Part shown: positions 29,497-37,804 of the stretch, one piece after another
Layout: the number at the start of each line of letters is the position of its first letter
Position numbering within the stretch: position 1 is the stretch's first letter
Source: Actinoplanes missouriensis 431
Lineage (GTDB): Bacteria; Actinomycetota; Actinomycetes; Mycobacteriales; Micromonosporaceae
DNA length: 64,000 bases
Assembly: GCF_000284295.1 (NCBI RefSeq)
Contig: NC_017093.1
Location: forward strand, 7,254,001 to 7,318,000
Direction of reading: 5' to 3'
The notes under the pieces: model-generated
What the model saw: the letters and a program-made list of their open reading frames with translations, nothing else
What the model was told of the DNA's origin: nothing
The model's database searches: none
Position numbers and translations under genes: made by a program

Positions 29497-30915
29497 GTGG
29501 CAGCGAAACCGAACCAGTACATGGAGACTGTCCCGGACCTGAACAACCCCGGCGCGAAAGTTCGACGCCAGCGCACTGATGCGCTGGGCCGACTGGGCTG
29601 GCGACTGCGGGTACGAGACCCGCGCACTGGTGGGCAGCCTGAGCAGACGTTCTACGGCACGGAAGACGAGGCATGGCGTGAGCTGGTCCGTCTTGAGCAG
29701 GAGATCAGTGCTCGCTCCGTTCGCCCGGCAGACGGCGCGAAGAACACGACCGTAGAGAACTTCACGACGAAGTGGCTCGAGCACTACCAGTACAAGATCC
29801 AGCCGACCGAGAAGTTCGACGGAACTACTCGCCCATACTCGACCTGGTCGAACAGGTACGCCCTCTGCACCGGGTACATCGTGCCGGGTCTCGGCAAGCG
29901 TCGCCGTTTGTCCAGCATCACGACCCAGGACCTGATGGATCTGATCGCCGGCCTGAAGCGGAAGGACGGCGAAGCTGTCGCCAGCCATACTCGCCAGTCC
30001 GTCGCCAATACGGTGAAGGCGATGTTCCGCGACGCGGAAGTGATGGGATACCTCAGCACCAACATCGCCGAACTCGTCCCTTCCTCCTGGGAGGCCACGA
30101 GCAGCCGTCGGCAGTCGCTTCAGGTGTCGATCAGAAGCATGGAGGGTCTCGCGGCCCGACTCGACTCAGAGTGGTTGCTGCCTCGGTGGACGAGAGACCT
30201 GACGGGTCCCAACGGCGAGGGTCGTGGCGACATTCTTCGGCTCGCGGCCTACACCGGCCTGCGTTGGGAGGAGTTCGCCGCTCTGGACGACGAGGCCGTA
30301 ATCCTGCCTGAGCGGGTCATTCTGGTGCGGGCGACCGCAACAGAGTCCGGCGGCCGCCGAGAGGTCCGCCGATCGAAGGATGGAAAGACTGCAGGCAAGA
30401 CCCGCGCCGCCACCCGGTCGATCGTCATCGTCGACCAGGCGGTTCCCGTGATCGAACGACTCCAGGCCATCCGTCGCCGAGGTCTGGCACTCGAACCAGC
30501 CCGCGAACAGCGCCGTCAAGCGCGCGGTGTCAAGCGTCCACCGAACCAGCCCTTCGATGAGCGGTGGAGCCTTCTGCTGCCCGGCGAAACCGGCGGCTAC
30601 ATGTCCTACGGGCACTTCCGGAAGAAGCTCAGGAAGGCCCGTGACCTCAGTGGCATCGACTACACCGTTCACGAGCTGCGGCACATCGCCGCCTCGATCC
30701 TGATCGCCTCCGGCGCCAGCGACTACGAGATCCAGGAGCAGATGGGCCATGTCTCCGTGGAGATGACGCGGCGGGTCTACGGGCACCTGTTCCGCGTCGA
30801 CCGCACCGAACTGGCTCGGCGGGTCTCCAAGAAGATCGCAACACTGAGCCAGGCAGAGTTCGAGGCAGCGGTGGCCGCGGGCAATGGCGAAGCCGACGAA
30901 AACCGTGACAAGTGA
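29497..30915 (+). CDS. int: Tyrosine recombinase (site-specific integrase)
   Basis: 472 residues, GTG start with GGAG seven bases upstream. An arm-binding N terminus is followed by a SAM-like core-binding domain (about 85-190) and the catalytic domain. The catalytic set is complete: R256 (TGLRWEE), H392-x-x-R395 (HELRH), H418 (MGHVS) and Y428 (RRVYGHL). A typical actinobacterial phage/ICE integrase that should be active. A strong hairpin terminator follows 33 bases after the stop. The tRNA-Val gene whose 3' end faces this element (33427) is the nearest plausible attachment site, but no second att copy was found in the window. Confidence 0.93.
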   Translation: MAAKPNQYMETVPDLNNPGAKVRRQRTDALGRLGWRLRVRDPRTGGQPEQTFYGTEDEAWRELVRLEQEISARSVRPADGAKNTTVENFTTKWLEHYQYKIQPTEKFDGTTRPYSTWSNRYALCTGYIVPGLGKRRRLSSITTQDLMDLIAGLKRKDGEAVASHTRQSVANTVKAMFRDAEVMGYLSTNIAELVPSSWEATSSRRQSLQVSIRSMEGLAARLDSEWLLPRWTRDLTGPNGEGRGDILRLAAYTGLRWEEFAALDDEAVILPERVILVRATATESGGRREVRRSKDGKTAGKTRAATRSIVIVDQAVPVIERLQAIRRRGLALEPAREQRRQARGVKRPPNQPFDERWSLLLPGETGGYMSYGHFRKKLRKARDLSGIDYTVHELRHIAASILIASGASDYEIQEQMGHVSVEMTRRVYGHLFRVDRTELARRVSKKIATLSQAEFEAAVAAGNGEADENRDK

Positions 30916-30947
30916 TGCGTTCCTGAGATCACTTGGCTGCCAGCAAT

Positions 30948-30982
30948 GCATGATGACGACCTCATGATGGTCGTCATCATGC
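30948..30982 (+). terminator. Terminator of the integrase gene
   Basis: Perfect 14-bp stem GCATGATGACGACC/GGTCGTCATCATGC with a seven-base loop, followed by TTTT. Typical intrinsic terminator. Confidence 0.8.
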
Positions 30983-31095
30983 TTTTGAAGTGGCGCGGCC
31001 GGGAGCTTCGCTTCGGCCACACCGACGTGACCGACACCGCGACCGCTGCCTGCACGAACCGGGCGCCAGGACCGTTTCGTCTGACCAGCGGATAC

Positions 31096-31122
31096 TTCGA
31101 ACCCTGCGAGAGTCGCTATCGT
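31096..31122 (+). promoter_or_regulatory. Promoter for leaderless-type transcript
   Basis: TTCGAA, 15-base spacer, TATCGT. The -10 ends six bases before the GTG at 31129, so transcription would start at or next to the start codon, as in many leaderless actinobacterial mRNAs. Confidence 0.45.
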
Positions 31123-31128
31123 CGCAAC

Positions 31129-33198
31129 GTGCAGCAAGATCATCCAGCCGTGGGGCTCGGCGAACTCCTGTACCGGCGGGCCCAGGGGGATTCCCTCACT
31201 CCGGGCGAGCAGGAGACGATCCGGCGCAATAGTGCTGGCGTCGTACGGGTTGCTGCTCTCCGGTACGCGGCGGTCTTCGCCGAGGGACAGATCCTGGCGA
31301 ACAGCTTGCTAGGAGGCGAGCGAGTACGTGGCGCGGTGAACCTGGCCGCCGAACACAACAGGGCCGACAAGGCACTCACCGCGCGGGTCGGTCGTCGGCT
31401 CACCGACGCGGATTCCGGCGAAGCCGCATCGGGCCCCCTCGAAGCGCTCGTCATGCGGCACCTGGCCGGCAAGACCTTCGCGAAAGCGCTGACGGGTGTG
31501 TTACAGCAACGGCAGTTGAGTCCGCACGCCATCGACAAGCCGGGCCGCGACTTCGGCGACTGGATGGCCGGCTACGGCCTCCTGGCCCCGATGCCGGCGG
31601 ACGTCAGCCGGCTACTGACCCTGCCGAACCCGGATTTCGCCGACCACGTCATCGCGAGCCTCAAGGCTGCAAGCCCCCTGCCCGCTCATGAAGCGATCAC
31701 CTCCCGGTGGGACGCGGTCTCCAAACGGGTCACGAGACAGCTCCGCGAGCACCGTGAGCTCATCAAAAGCCGGCTGGAAGCCATGCCGCGTCACCGACGG
31801 AGCCGGACGGCCGCAGCGGAGCTTCGCGAGGCTTGCCGGCTGTATGCCGTCGGATGTGCGCTCAGCGAGATCGCTGCGCATGCCGAAAAGGAGCTGCAGA
31901 TCCGGTGCTTCGCGGCCTATCACAGCAATACAGTGCAGCGGATACGGGTGGAATGCCTGAACGCCGCAGCCGCCGAGGTGGCGCAGAAGTGGCCGGACCT
32001 GGCAGCCGTGGTATGGGAGGCGTGCGCCCGACACCGCCAGGAGTGTCCCGAGACGACGTCTCCGCATCCCTGCTCCGGCTGTGCCCGAGGGATCGCTGCC
32101 GAGGTCCAGCGCACGACGGCTTTCGTAGACCCGGCGATCAAAATCGTCGAGCCCTCACCGCTGGCCGCCGAGCCAACACCGCTGCCGATGGAGCCCGCAC
32201 CGGATCCGAAGCCCTCCACGTCCGCCAGCCTGGTGGACGTCGGTGCCGAATCAGTCGAGCTGGTGGAATGGATCCGCCGCCCGCAGGCGGACGGCCCACC
32301 GGCGGTCTGGCAGGTCATCCTGCACCGGCTGCACCTGCGTGGCGGCTGGTGCCCGATCCCGGAAATCACACTGCCGCTCACCAGAGACAGCACGCCGCTG
32401 AGTCTGCGGCTGGACTACAACGGCGGCTCCCGGACGCGCCGATCGGTCGAGCAGCAGGTCCGACTGCGGCACCAGGCCGGCGAATGGGAGCTCACCGGCT
32501 TGGACTGGCCCTCGGACCTACCGCCCGGAGTCATCCTCACCCTCAAATGGGCGCTGGCCGAATCGTCCGTCGCGGCAAAGACCAGCACATTGTGGCCGCC
32601 GGTCCGGGTCGACGGTGTCGCGTTCTTCGACCGCTACCACTCCGGGACGGTGATCCGGGAACTCGCGCCCGGTTCCGACCAGGATCGTGACACGCCCGAT
32701 CTCACCAACGAAGGATGGGTGCTGCGGACTCTGCGCGTGCTCGGGCATCTGCGGACCGACGGCTCAGTGATCATCGCGGAGCAGGGGCTCATCGCCAACT
32801 GCCGACGTCTTGGCATACCCGGCCGTCGGGCCGATCAACTGCACCGGGTTGTGGACCGGCTCCTCCAAAGAGGTCTTCTCAGCCGCGTCGAGGGCAGCGT
32901 CGACGTGGACGGCACACCGCACTGCCCGCCCCGTCCAGGCCGGGCACGAGTCCCAATGTTGCGTTTCCAACCGACGCCAGTGCCCCTGGACGAAAGATCC
33001 CAGGGACCCAACTCCACTGACGCCCGGGCGCGCAGAGCACACGTCGTCCAGGGCTTCGTCCGCCGCCTACCGGACGGAGCCGAAGCCTCGCAAGCACAAC
33101 TGGAACTCTACGAAGAGGCGGTACGGCAAGCTCAGGTCGTCGCCGGCTCGCTGCCGCCGGGGCACACGTATGTCCAGAGCCACCGACGCAAAGCGTGA
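31129..33198 (+). CDS. Unknown 689-aa protein next to integrase
   Basis: No recognised family. The open frame begins at 30946, inside the terminator hairpin; the GTG at 31129 is preferred because a -10 box lies six bases upstream. The N-terminal half is helical and basic (LYRRAQGDSLTPGEQ, then RRNSAGVVRVAALRYAAVFAEG). A Cys cluster follows (CARHRQECPETTSPHPCSGC, about 345-364) that may bind zinc, then a Pro-rich linker (about 385-415). The C-terminal half is a beta-rich domain followed by a winged-helix-like segment (RRADQLHRVVDRLLQRGLLS). It may be a replication or regulatory protein of the integrated element. Function not assignable from sequence. Confidence 0.7.
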   Translation: MQQDHPAVGLGELLYRRAQGDSLTPGEQETIRRNSAGVVRVAALRYAAVFAEGQILANSLLGGERVRGAVNLAAEHNRADKALTARVGRRLTDADSGEAASGPLEALVMRHLAGKTFAKALTGVLQQRQLSPHAIDKPGRDFGDWMAGYGLLAPMPADVSRLLTLPNPDFADHVIASLKAASPLPAHEAITSRWDAVSKRVTRQLREHRELIKSRLEAMPRHRRSRTAAAELREACRLYAVGCALSEIAAHAEKELQIRCFAAYHSNTVQRIRVECLNAAAAEVAQKWPDLAAVVWEACARHRQECPETTSPHPCSGCARGIAAEVQRTTAFVDPAIKIVEPSPLAAEPTPLPMEPAPDPKPSTSASLVDVGAESVELVEWIRRPQADGPPAVWQVILHRLHLRGGWCPIPEITLPLTRDSTPLSLRLDYNGGSRTRRSVEQQVRLRHQAGEWELTGLDWPSDLPPGVILTLKWALAESSVAAKTSTLWPPVRVDGVAFFDRYHSGTVIRELAPGSDQDRDTPDLTNEGWVLRTLRVLGHLRTDGSVIIAEQGLIANCRRLGIPGRRADQLHRVVDRLLQRGLLSRVEGSVDVDGTPHCPPRPGRARVPMLRFQPTPVPLDERSQGPNSTDARARRAHVVQGFVRRLPDGAEASQAQLELYEEAVRQAQVVAGSLPPGHTYVQSHRRKA

Positions 33199-33386
33199 GA
33201 CCGTAGAATCGCCGAGCGGCCGCCCCCGCGCAGCCGTTCAAACGGGTCGGGAGGCGGCCCAAAGGTTCGAGCGAATGCCGCTGGCGCACAGCGTTCTGCC
33301 AGAGCAGAACGCCCAGATCCAAGAAAATAGATCACCCTTGTAGCCATGAGGGAAAGCTGAGGGAACAAGAGCGCGCTTATCAGCGC

Positions 33387-33414
33387 GGTGAGGTGCCGAA
33401 CATGGCCCCTCACC
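33387..33414 (-). terminator. Hairpin downstream of tRNA operon A
   Basis: Seven-bp stem GGTGAGG/CCTCACC 13 bases past the tRNA-Val 3' end, followed by a smaller stem at 33373-33386. No T-tract. The 228-base gap 33199-33426 holds no gene. Confidence 0.4.
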
Positions 33415-33426
33415 AGCGTAAATAGC

Positions 33427-33501
33427 TGGTGGGCGATACTGGGATCGAACCAGTGACCTCTTCCGTGTCAAGGAAGCGCGCTCCCGCTGCGCCAATCGCC
33501 C
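33427..33501 (-). tRNA. tRNA-Val (GAC), copy A
   Basis: 75 nt including an encoded CCA. Acceptor GGGCGAT/ATCGCCC, anticodon loop TTGACAC (anticodon GAC) between CTTCC/GGAAG, T-loop GTTCGATCC. Its 3' end faces the integrase-bearing region. Confidence 0.95.
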
Positions 33502-33511
33502 TCGTCATGCG

Positions 33512-33582
33512 AGGTGGAGACGGGATTTGAACCCGTGTACACGGCTTTGCAGGCCGTTGCCTCGCCTCTCGGCCACTCCACC
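33512..33582 (-). tRNA. tRNA-Cys (GCA), copy A
   Basis: 71 nt, no encoded CCA. Acceptor GGTGGAG/CTCCACC, anticodon loop CTGCAAA (anticodon GCA) on stem ACGGC/GCCGT, T-loop GTTCAAATC. Confidence 0.95.
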
Positions 33583-33620
33583 GAGGCGGCCGATGCAAGG
33601 ATCAGCAACAGCCTTCTCCG

Positions 33621-33693
33621 AGCGGACGACGGGATTCGAACCCGCGACCCTCACCTTGGCAAGGTGATGCGCTACCAGCTGCGCTACGTCCGC
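33621..33693 (-). tRNA. tRNA-Gly (GCC), copy A
   Basis: 73 nt. Acceptor GCGGACG/CGTCCGC, anticodon loop TTGCCAA (anticodon GCC) on stem TCACC/GGTGA, T-loop GTTCGAATC. First tRNA of the operon. Confidence 0.95.
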
Positions 33694-33726
33694 ACGCCCC
33701 CGGAGTCTTTCCCGGCGACGGATGAA

Positions 33727-33756
33727 ACCTTAGCCGAGGCCTGCCCCTGTTGACAA
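33727..33756 (-). promoter_or_regulatory. Promoter of tRNA operon A
   Basis: On the minus strand, TTGTCA, 18-base spacer, TAAGGT, ending 33 bases before tRNA-Gly. The analogous position in copy B has TTGGCG and TAATGT with the same spacer. Confidence 0.55.
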
Positions 33757-33767
33757 AGCGGGTCCCC

Positions 33768-33959
33768 TCATCGCGGGTCGCCGAGGATCCGGCGCATCTC
33801 GGCGGCGAGCTCGGACTGGAAGGCGGCGATGCTGCCGTCCACGACGCCGACGCGGTAATCGGGGCCGGTTTCGGGGTGATCGGCCTGCGCCTGGTCGCTG
33901 TGCCGGGCGGTGCCATCGGTGTGGCCGGCGTTATACGCCTGCAAAGAATCGTCGAACAC
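33768..33959 (-). CDS. Small acidic hypothetical protein (63 aa)
   Basis: GTG at 33959 with GGGAG about ten bases upstream; strongly GC-biased third positions support coding. It is acidic with a single C-terminal helix (DGSIAAFQSELAAEMRRIL). No known domain. It ends just upstream of the tRNA promoter. Confidence 0.5.
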   Translation of the reverse strand: MFDDSLQAYNAGHTDGTARHSDQAQADHPETGPDYRVGVVDGSIAAFQSELAAEMRRILGDPR

Positions 33960-34193
33960 GGCGACAAATCTCCCACGCCCGGGCAGCCGTGGCGCTCCGC
34001 CGTCAGGTCGGAAGAACCGTCACGCAGCGGAGTTCCCGCACCGTGCGGACGGGTGCGGCGTCGGCGGTCCGGCTACCGCGGGCCGGCACTTGCGGCGGGT
34101 GGCAATCAACCACAGCCGACCCTCACTGTGATCACAGACTCCGCACAACCGGGGTGCCGACGCTTGTCTTCGGTGACCAGTCGAGGAGCCTTG

Positions 34194-34871
34194 ATGACCA
34201 CGCATGACCAGGAAGAACAGTCCGTCAGCACGGAGCCGGCGGTCCCCGCGGCGGCAGCTGGACCCGCGGCGGCAGTTGGACCCGAGGACGAGCCGACAGC
34301 CGTCGTCGTGCCGGCTCCGTCGTCCCAGCACGTTCCCACCGAATCGCCCACCACGGTGACCGAGATCATCACCGAGCCGCGGGGAGAGGTCACGCCGGCC
34401 GATCCCGGCGAGCCGCCCGCCGGCGGCTGGGTCCCGCCGGCCGCGGGCGCGGACGTCCCGCCCCCGTGGATGCCGCCGTCCAAGATCTCCGCCAAGGAGC
34501 GGTTCACGAAGAGCCCGAAAGTCGTCCTCGCGGCGGCGGTCCTCTTCACCGCGGTGGCGAGCTCCGGCCTGACCGCCGGGATCATGTCCGCGACCGGCGA
34601 CGGCTCGTCCACCCCGGGCGTGACGGTCCAGCAGGGCGGCCCCGGAACCGGCATGCGCGGCGGAGGCGGCTTCCCCGGAGGCGGCGGTTTCGGTGGCGGC
34701 CAAGGCGGCTTCGGAAGCGGTCAAGGCACCACAGACCAGGGCACAACAGACCAAGGCACAACAGACCAAGGCACAACCGATCAAGGTACGGCCGATCAGG
34801 GCACCACCCAGCAGGGCGCCACGGGCCAGGGCACTCAGCAGGGCTCCACCGGCCAGGGCACCGGCACCTGA
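34194..34871 (+). CDS. Membrane protein with Gly-rich and Gly-Thr-Asp-Gln repeat tail
   Basis: 225 residues from the ATG at 34194 (GAGGAG six bases upstream). A long acidic, Pro-rich cytoplasmic segment (1-105) precedes one membrane helix (VVLAAAVLFTAVASSGLTAG). A Gly-rich stretch (GGGGFPGGGGFGGGQGG) and pentapeptide repeats of the type GTTDQ then lead to the C terminus. No catalytic domain. The repetitive extracytoplasmic tail suggests an unstructured surface or adhesive segment. The repeats are encoded by a 15-bp tandem array that could vary in length. Confidence 0.7.
   Translation: MTTHDQEEQSVSTEPAVPAAAAGPAAAVGPEDEPTAVVVPAPSSQHVPTESPTTVTEIITEPRGEVTPADPGEPPAGGWVPPAAGADVPPPWMPPSKISAKERFTKSPKVVLAAAVLFTAVASSGLTAGIMSATGDGSSTPGVTVQQGGPGTGMRGGGGFPGGGGFGGGQGGFGSGQGTTDQGTTDQGTTDQGTTDQGTADQGTTQQGATGQGTQQGSTGQGTGT
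34725..34829 (+). repeat. 15-bp tandem repeat inside a coding region
   Basis: Seven units of the type GGCACAACAGACCAA, two of them identical and the rest diverged, then shortened units to about 34868. The array encodes G-T-T-D-Q repeats. Confidence 0.8.
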
Positions 34872-34893
34872 TCCATCTCACCGCCCGGAGCCG

Positions 34894-34927
34894 AAGGCGG
34901 CGTGACTCCCCCGGGTCACGCCGCCTT
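34894..34927. terminator. Bidirectional terminator hairpin
   Basis: Perfect 13-bp stem AAGGCGGCGTGAC/GTCACGCCGCCTT with an eight-base loop between the convergent genes ending at 34871 and 34945. Confidence 0.75.
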
Positions 34928-34944
34928 CTCCGTCACCGAACGCG

Positions 34945-35367
34945 TTACAGGCCCAGGACGCTCGGGTCGGACGACATCTCGCGCAGCCGCTCCGCCGCCC
35001 GAGGCACCAACCGGCGACTCTGCCGGTCCATCAACCCCGCCACCCCGGTCACCACCGCGACCGGCGTCCCGTCCACCCGCGTGTAGTCCTGCTCCACCCG
35101 GAACGTCTTCCCGTCGCCCCAGAAGAACCGGCAGTCCACGTCGACCTCGTCACCGGAGCGCAGCTCCTTCAGGTACCGGATGGTGGTCTCCAGCACGACC
35201 GGCCCGCATCCCGCCGCGACCAGCACCTCCGGGGTCACCCCCGCAGCCTGGAAGCACTGCCAGCGGGCGTGTTCCCCGTACTGCAGGTAGACGGCCTGAT
35301 TGACGTGCCCCTGGACGTCGAGTTCGTAGCCGCGTACCGCGATGCGTACCTGAAAGTGGTCAGCCAT
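34945..35367 (-). CDS. Acyl-CoA thioesterase, hotdog (4HBT/YbgC) family
   Basis: 140 residues from the ATG at 35367. The hotdog signature is clear: an N-terminal strand then Y-E-L-D-V-Q-GHVNQAVYLQYGEHAR, of which GHVNQAVYLQY is the family core with the Asp/His-Val-Asn catalytic region. It would hydrolyse acyl-CoA thioesters in the cytoplasm; substrate unknown. Length is typical. It lies 20 bases downstream of the MpaB-type gene on the same strand, so the two may be cotranscribed. Confidence 0.9.
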   Translation of the reverse strand: MADHFQVRIAVRGYELDVQGHVNQAVYLQYGEHARWQCFQAAGVTPEVLVAAGCGPVVLETTIRYLKELRSGDEVDVDCRFFWGDGKTFRVEQDYTRVDGTPVAVVTGVAGLMDRQSRRLVPRAAERLREMSSDPSVLGL

Positions 35368-35387
35368 CGACCGATCGTCACACACGA

Positions 35388-36509
35388 TCAGCCCCAGCGG
35401 TGGAACTGCGCCTCCGCCTGCCGCTCGCCGCGGGACAGCAGGAACGCCCGCCCGCCCGGCAGCCGGCCAGCTCCGTGGCTGAGCACCAGGTTGGCGAGGA
35501 CGCGCGACACCCCGTACCAGGGAAGGCGGTAGGGCAGGCCGAGGTCGCGCATGGCGGCCGGGCCGAGCAGCCAGCAGCTCACCGACAGCGCCCGTTCCCG
35601 TTCCCACCAGCGCCGCCACCGGCCGCCGGGCAGATCGTCGGCCATGTGGATCAGGGCGTGGGCGAGGGCGACGCTGTTGTCGTCCGGCGGCGGGTCGTTC
35701 GACAGGAAGTGGTAGAGCAGCCGCCGGCCACGGCGTTCGGTGTGCGGCAGCCACTGCTCGTCGACGCCCATGAGCCAGCCGACGTAACTCCACAGGTGCA
35801 TGACCGCGGCCGCGTCGTCACGGGAGATCCGCACGCCGAGCAGGCGTAGATGCAGCAGGAAACTGGTGCTGAACACGCCCAGGGTGCTGGCTTGGTCGTA
35901 CTGGTTGATCGGCAGGCCGCGCCGCTCGTGGTCCCACGACGGGTCGGCCTCCAGCCGGGCGTTGACCAGGGCGTGCATGACCCGGACGTGCAGGGTGATC
36001 CGGAACCCCTCCGCGTCCGGCCGGAGACCGCCGGGCGCGGTGACCGCCCGCCACCAGAGCGAGGTTTCCTTGATCCGGCGCAGCGTTTCGCCGCCGGCCA
36101 GCCTTCCGGTACGCACGAGCGGCTCCAGCGCGGCGGCGGTGCGATAGCCGCCGAGCAGCGATCCGTACGCCAGCACCAGTCCGGCGTCCATCCCGAACGC
36201 CCGGCAGGCCTCGGCGCCGCGTTCCAGCAAGCGGTCGTCGACCCAGTCCGGCCGCTCCCGCACGCGGTCGAAGAACGGCCCGTCGAGGGTCCCGGCCGCG
36301 AACATGCGGTGCAGCTCGTTCGGCGTGACCGTCCGGATCAGCTCGGCGGCCGCCTCGTCCCGCCGGTTCAGGCCGGCCCGCAGCTCGGCCAGCTCCTCCC
36401 CGGTCGGCGCGGTGCCGGGCCCGGCCACCAGCCGCAGCGGGCGGGCAGCCCGTTCCGACCAGTCCGCGTCGGCGCGGAAGCGAGTGGGCGTCATCAATCC
36501 CTGGGCCAT
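35388..36509 (-). CDS. MpaB-type oxygenase (DUF2236 family)
   Basis: 373 residues. The sequence follows the rubber oxygenase/MpaB catalytic-domain pattern, a helical haem b-binding fold. It has an early R-x-x-F-x-x-G-T-L-D-G-P-F segment (HRMFAAGTLDGPF), a central H-V-R-V-M-H segment (LHVRVMHALVN) and INQYDQASTLGVFS. VGWLMGVDEQWLP follows. Relatives include latex-clearing protein Lcp and fungal MpaB, which cleave C=C bonds oxidatively; the substrate here is unknown. No signal peptide is visible. Confidence 0.85.
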   Translation of the reverse strand: MAQGLMTPTRFRADADWSERAARPLRLVAGPGTAPTGEELAELRAGLNRRDEAAAELIRTVTPNELHRMFAAGTLDGPFFDRVRERPDWVDDRLLERGAEACRAFGMDAGLVLAYGSLLGGYRTAAALEPLVRTGRLAGGETLRRIKETSLWWRAVTAPGGLRPDAEGFRITLHVRVMHALVNARLEADPSWDHERRGLPINQYDQASTLGVFSTSFLLHLRLLGVRISRDDAAAVMHLWSYVGWLMGVDEQWLPHTERRGRRLLYHFLSNDPPPDDNSVALAHALIHMADDLPGGRWRRWWERERALSVSCWLLGPAAMRDLGLPYRLPWYGVSRVLANLVLSHGAGRLPGGRAFLLSRGERQAEAQFHRWG

Positions 36510-36535
36510 GCGTCGACGATAAACTCACGCGCTGA

Positions 36536-37612
36536 TCACTGTTGGGCCCCCAGTTTCACCGTCGCGGAGCCGGGTCGACCGCTGCGGGTGTAATCCACCG
36601 TGACCGTGTCGCCGGGGTTCTTGGTCAGGGTCACCGCCGCCACGTCGTTCGTGGTGGTCACCGGGCTGCCGTCGATCGCGGTGATGACGTCGCCGGCTTT
36701 CAGGCCGGCCTGTGCTGCCGGGCTGCCGGGCACCACCGATCGGATGTAGACGCCACCCGCCCGGCCCTGCGCCTGGGGAACCGTGATCAGCTCGACCCCG
36801 AAGTACGCGTGGGTGACCGTCCCGGTTTCGATGATCTCGTCGGAGACCGCCTTCGCGTGGTCGACCGGGATCGCGAACCCGAGCCCGATGTCCCCGCCGC
36901 CGCCACCGCCGCCGTCGGGGTCCGGGATGTTCGCCCCGGCCGAGGGCACGCCGATCAGCTCGGACGCGCAGTTGACCAGCGCCCCGCCGCTGTTGCCCGG
37001 GTTGATCGCCGCGTCGGTCTGCACCGCCGAGACCAGCAGCGCCGTCTCCCCGTTGTCACCGGGCACCTCGATCGTCCGGTCGAGCGCGCTGACGATCCCG
37101 GCGGTGACCGTGTTGGAGAGGCCGAGCGGCGCGCCGAGCGCCACCACCGGCTGACCCACCTGTACGGCCTCGGAGCTGCCGAACGCGATGACCGGCAGGT
37201 CCGACTCCCCCTCGACCTTGATCACCGCGAGGTCGGACTTGGGGTCGCGGCCCACGATGGTGGCCGGCACTCCCCGCCCGTCGTTGAAGAGCACACCGAC
37301 CTCGCCGCCGTTCGCCGCCACCGAGATCACGTGATTGTTGGTGAGGATGTAGCCGTCACTACGGATGATCTCGCCGGATCCGGTGCCGCCCGTCGAACCG
37401 TTCGACGCCGAGATCGTCACCACCGACGGCAGCGTCTTCTCGGCCACCTCGGTCGCCGCGCACGTCTCGGCGGTGCTCTGCGACGCCGCCGGGTTACCCG
37501 CCGCGGGCTCCTCGTTCGCCGACACCGCGACCGCTCCGGCCACCGCGCCGAGCGCGGCGGCGACCGCCATGCCGGCCCACATCACCCAACCGCTGCTGTT
37601 CGCGGTGTCCAT
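36536..37612 (-). CDS. HtrA/DegP-like serine protease with PDZ domain
   Basis: 358 residues from the ATG at 37612. One membrane helix at about 9-30 anchors the protein with the protease outside. The trypsin-like triad is complete: H94 (TNNHVIS), D127 (KSDLAV) and S208 (NPGNSGGAL). A PDZ domain spans about 270-355 (GVYIRSVVPGSPAAQAGLKAGDVITAIDG, core AGLKAGDVITAIDG). The family degrades or refolds misfolded envelope proteins. A short Gly/Asp run (DPDGGGGGGGDIG) links the domains. The start was chosen at the ATG just before the membrane segment. Confidence 0.93.
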   Translation of the reverse strand: MDTANSSGWVMWAGMAVAAALGAVAGAVAVSANEEPAAGNPAASQSTAETCAATEVAEKTLPSVVTISASNGSTGGTGSGEIIRSDGYILTNNHVISVAANGGEVGVLFNDGRGVPATIVGRDPKSDLAVIKVEGESDLPVIAFGSSEAVQVGQPVVALGAPLGLSNTVTAGIVSALDRTIEVPGDNGETALLVSAVQTDAAINPGNSGGALVNCASELIGVPSAGANIPDPDGGGGGGGDIGLGFAIPVDHAKAVSDEIIETGTVTHAYFGVELITVPQAQGRAGGVYIRSVVPGSPAAQAGLKAGDVITAIDGSPVTTTNDVAAVTLTKNPGDTVTVDYTRSGRPGSATVKLGAQQ

Positions 37613-37804
37613 GCTCACCGTCCTCGTCCAAGGGCTCTTCCTCGCAGTCCAGGAAAGGTGATCCGGCCCGGACCGGCATCCCCCGCAGTGAATGAGTCGG
37701 CGAACTCTCAACTCCGCTATCACGCCGCCGACAGGATCCGCCGAACCCTGGCTGCAACCAGGCGCTCACCCCCCAGTCGTCGGTCGAAGAGCGAAGGGTC
37801 ACCC

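Noticed and set aside
28909..29988. Long 359-codon version of the excisionase gene
   Set aside because: The part upstream of 29271 overlaps the integrase gene and its promoter region and lacks coding character. Only the last 120 residues carry the HTH.
33410..33598. Short protein-like frames across the tRNA operons (also 43833-44243)
   Set aside because: The sequence folds as tRNAs; the frames simply read through them.
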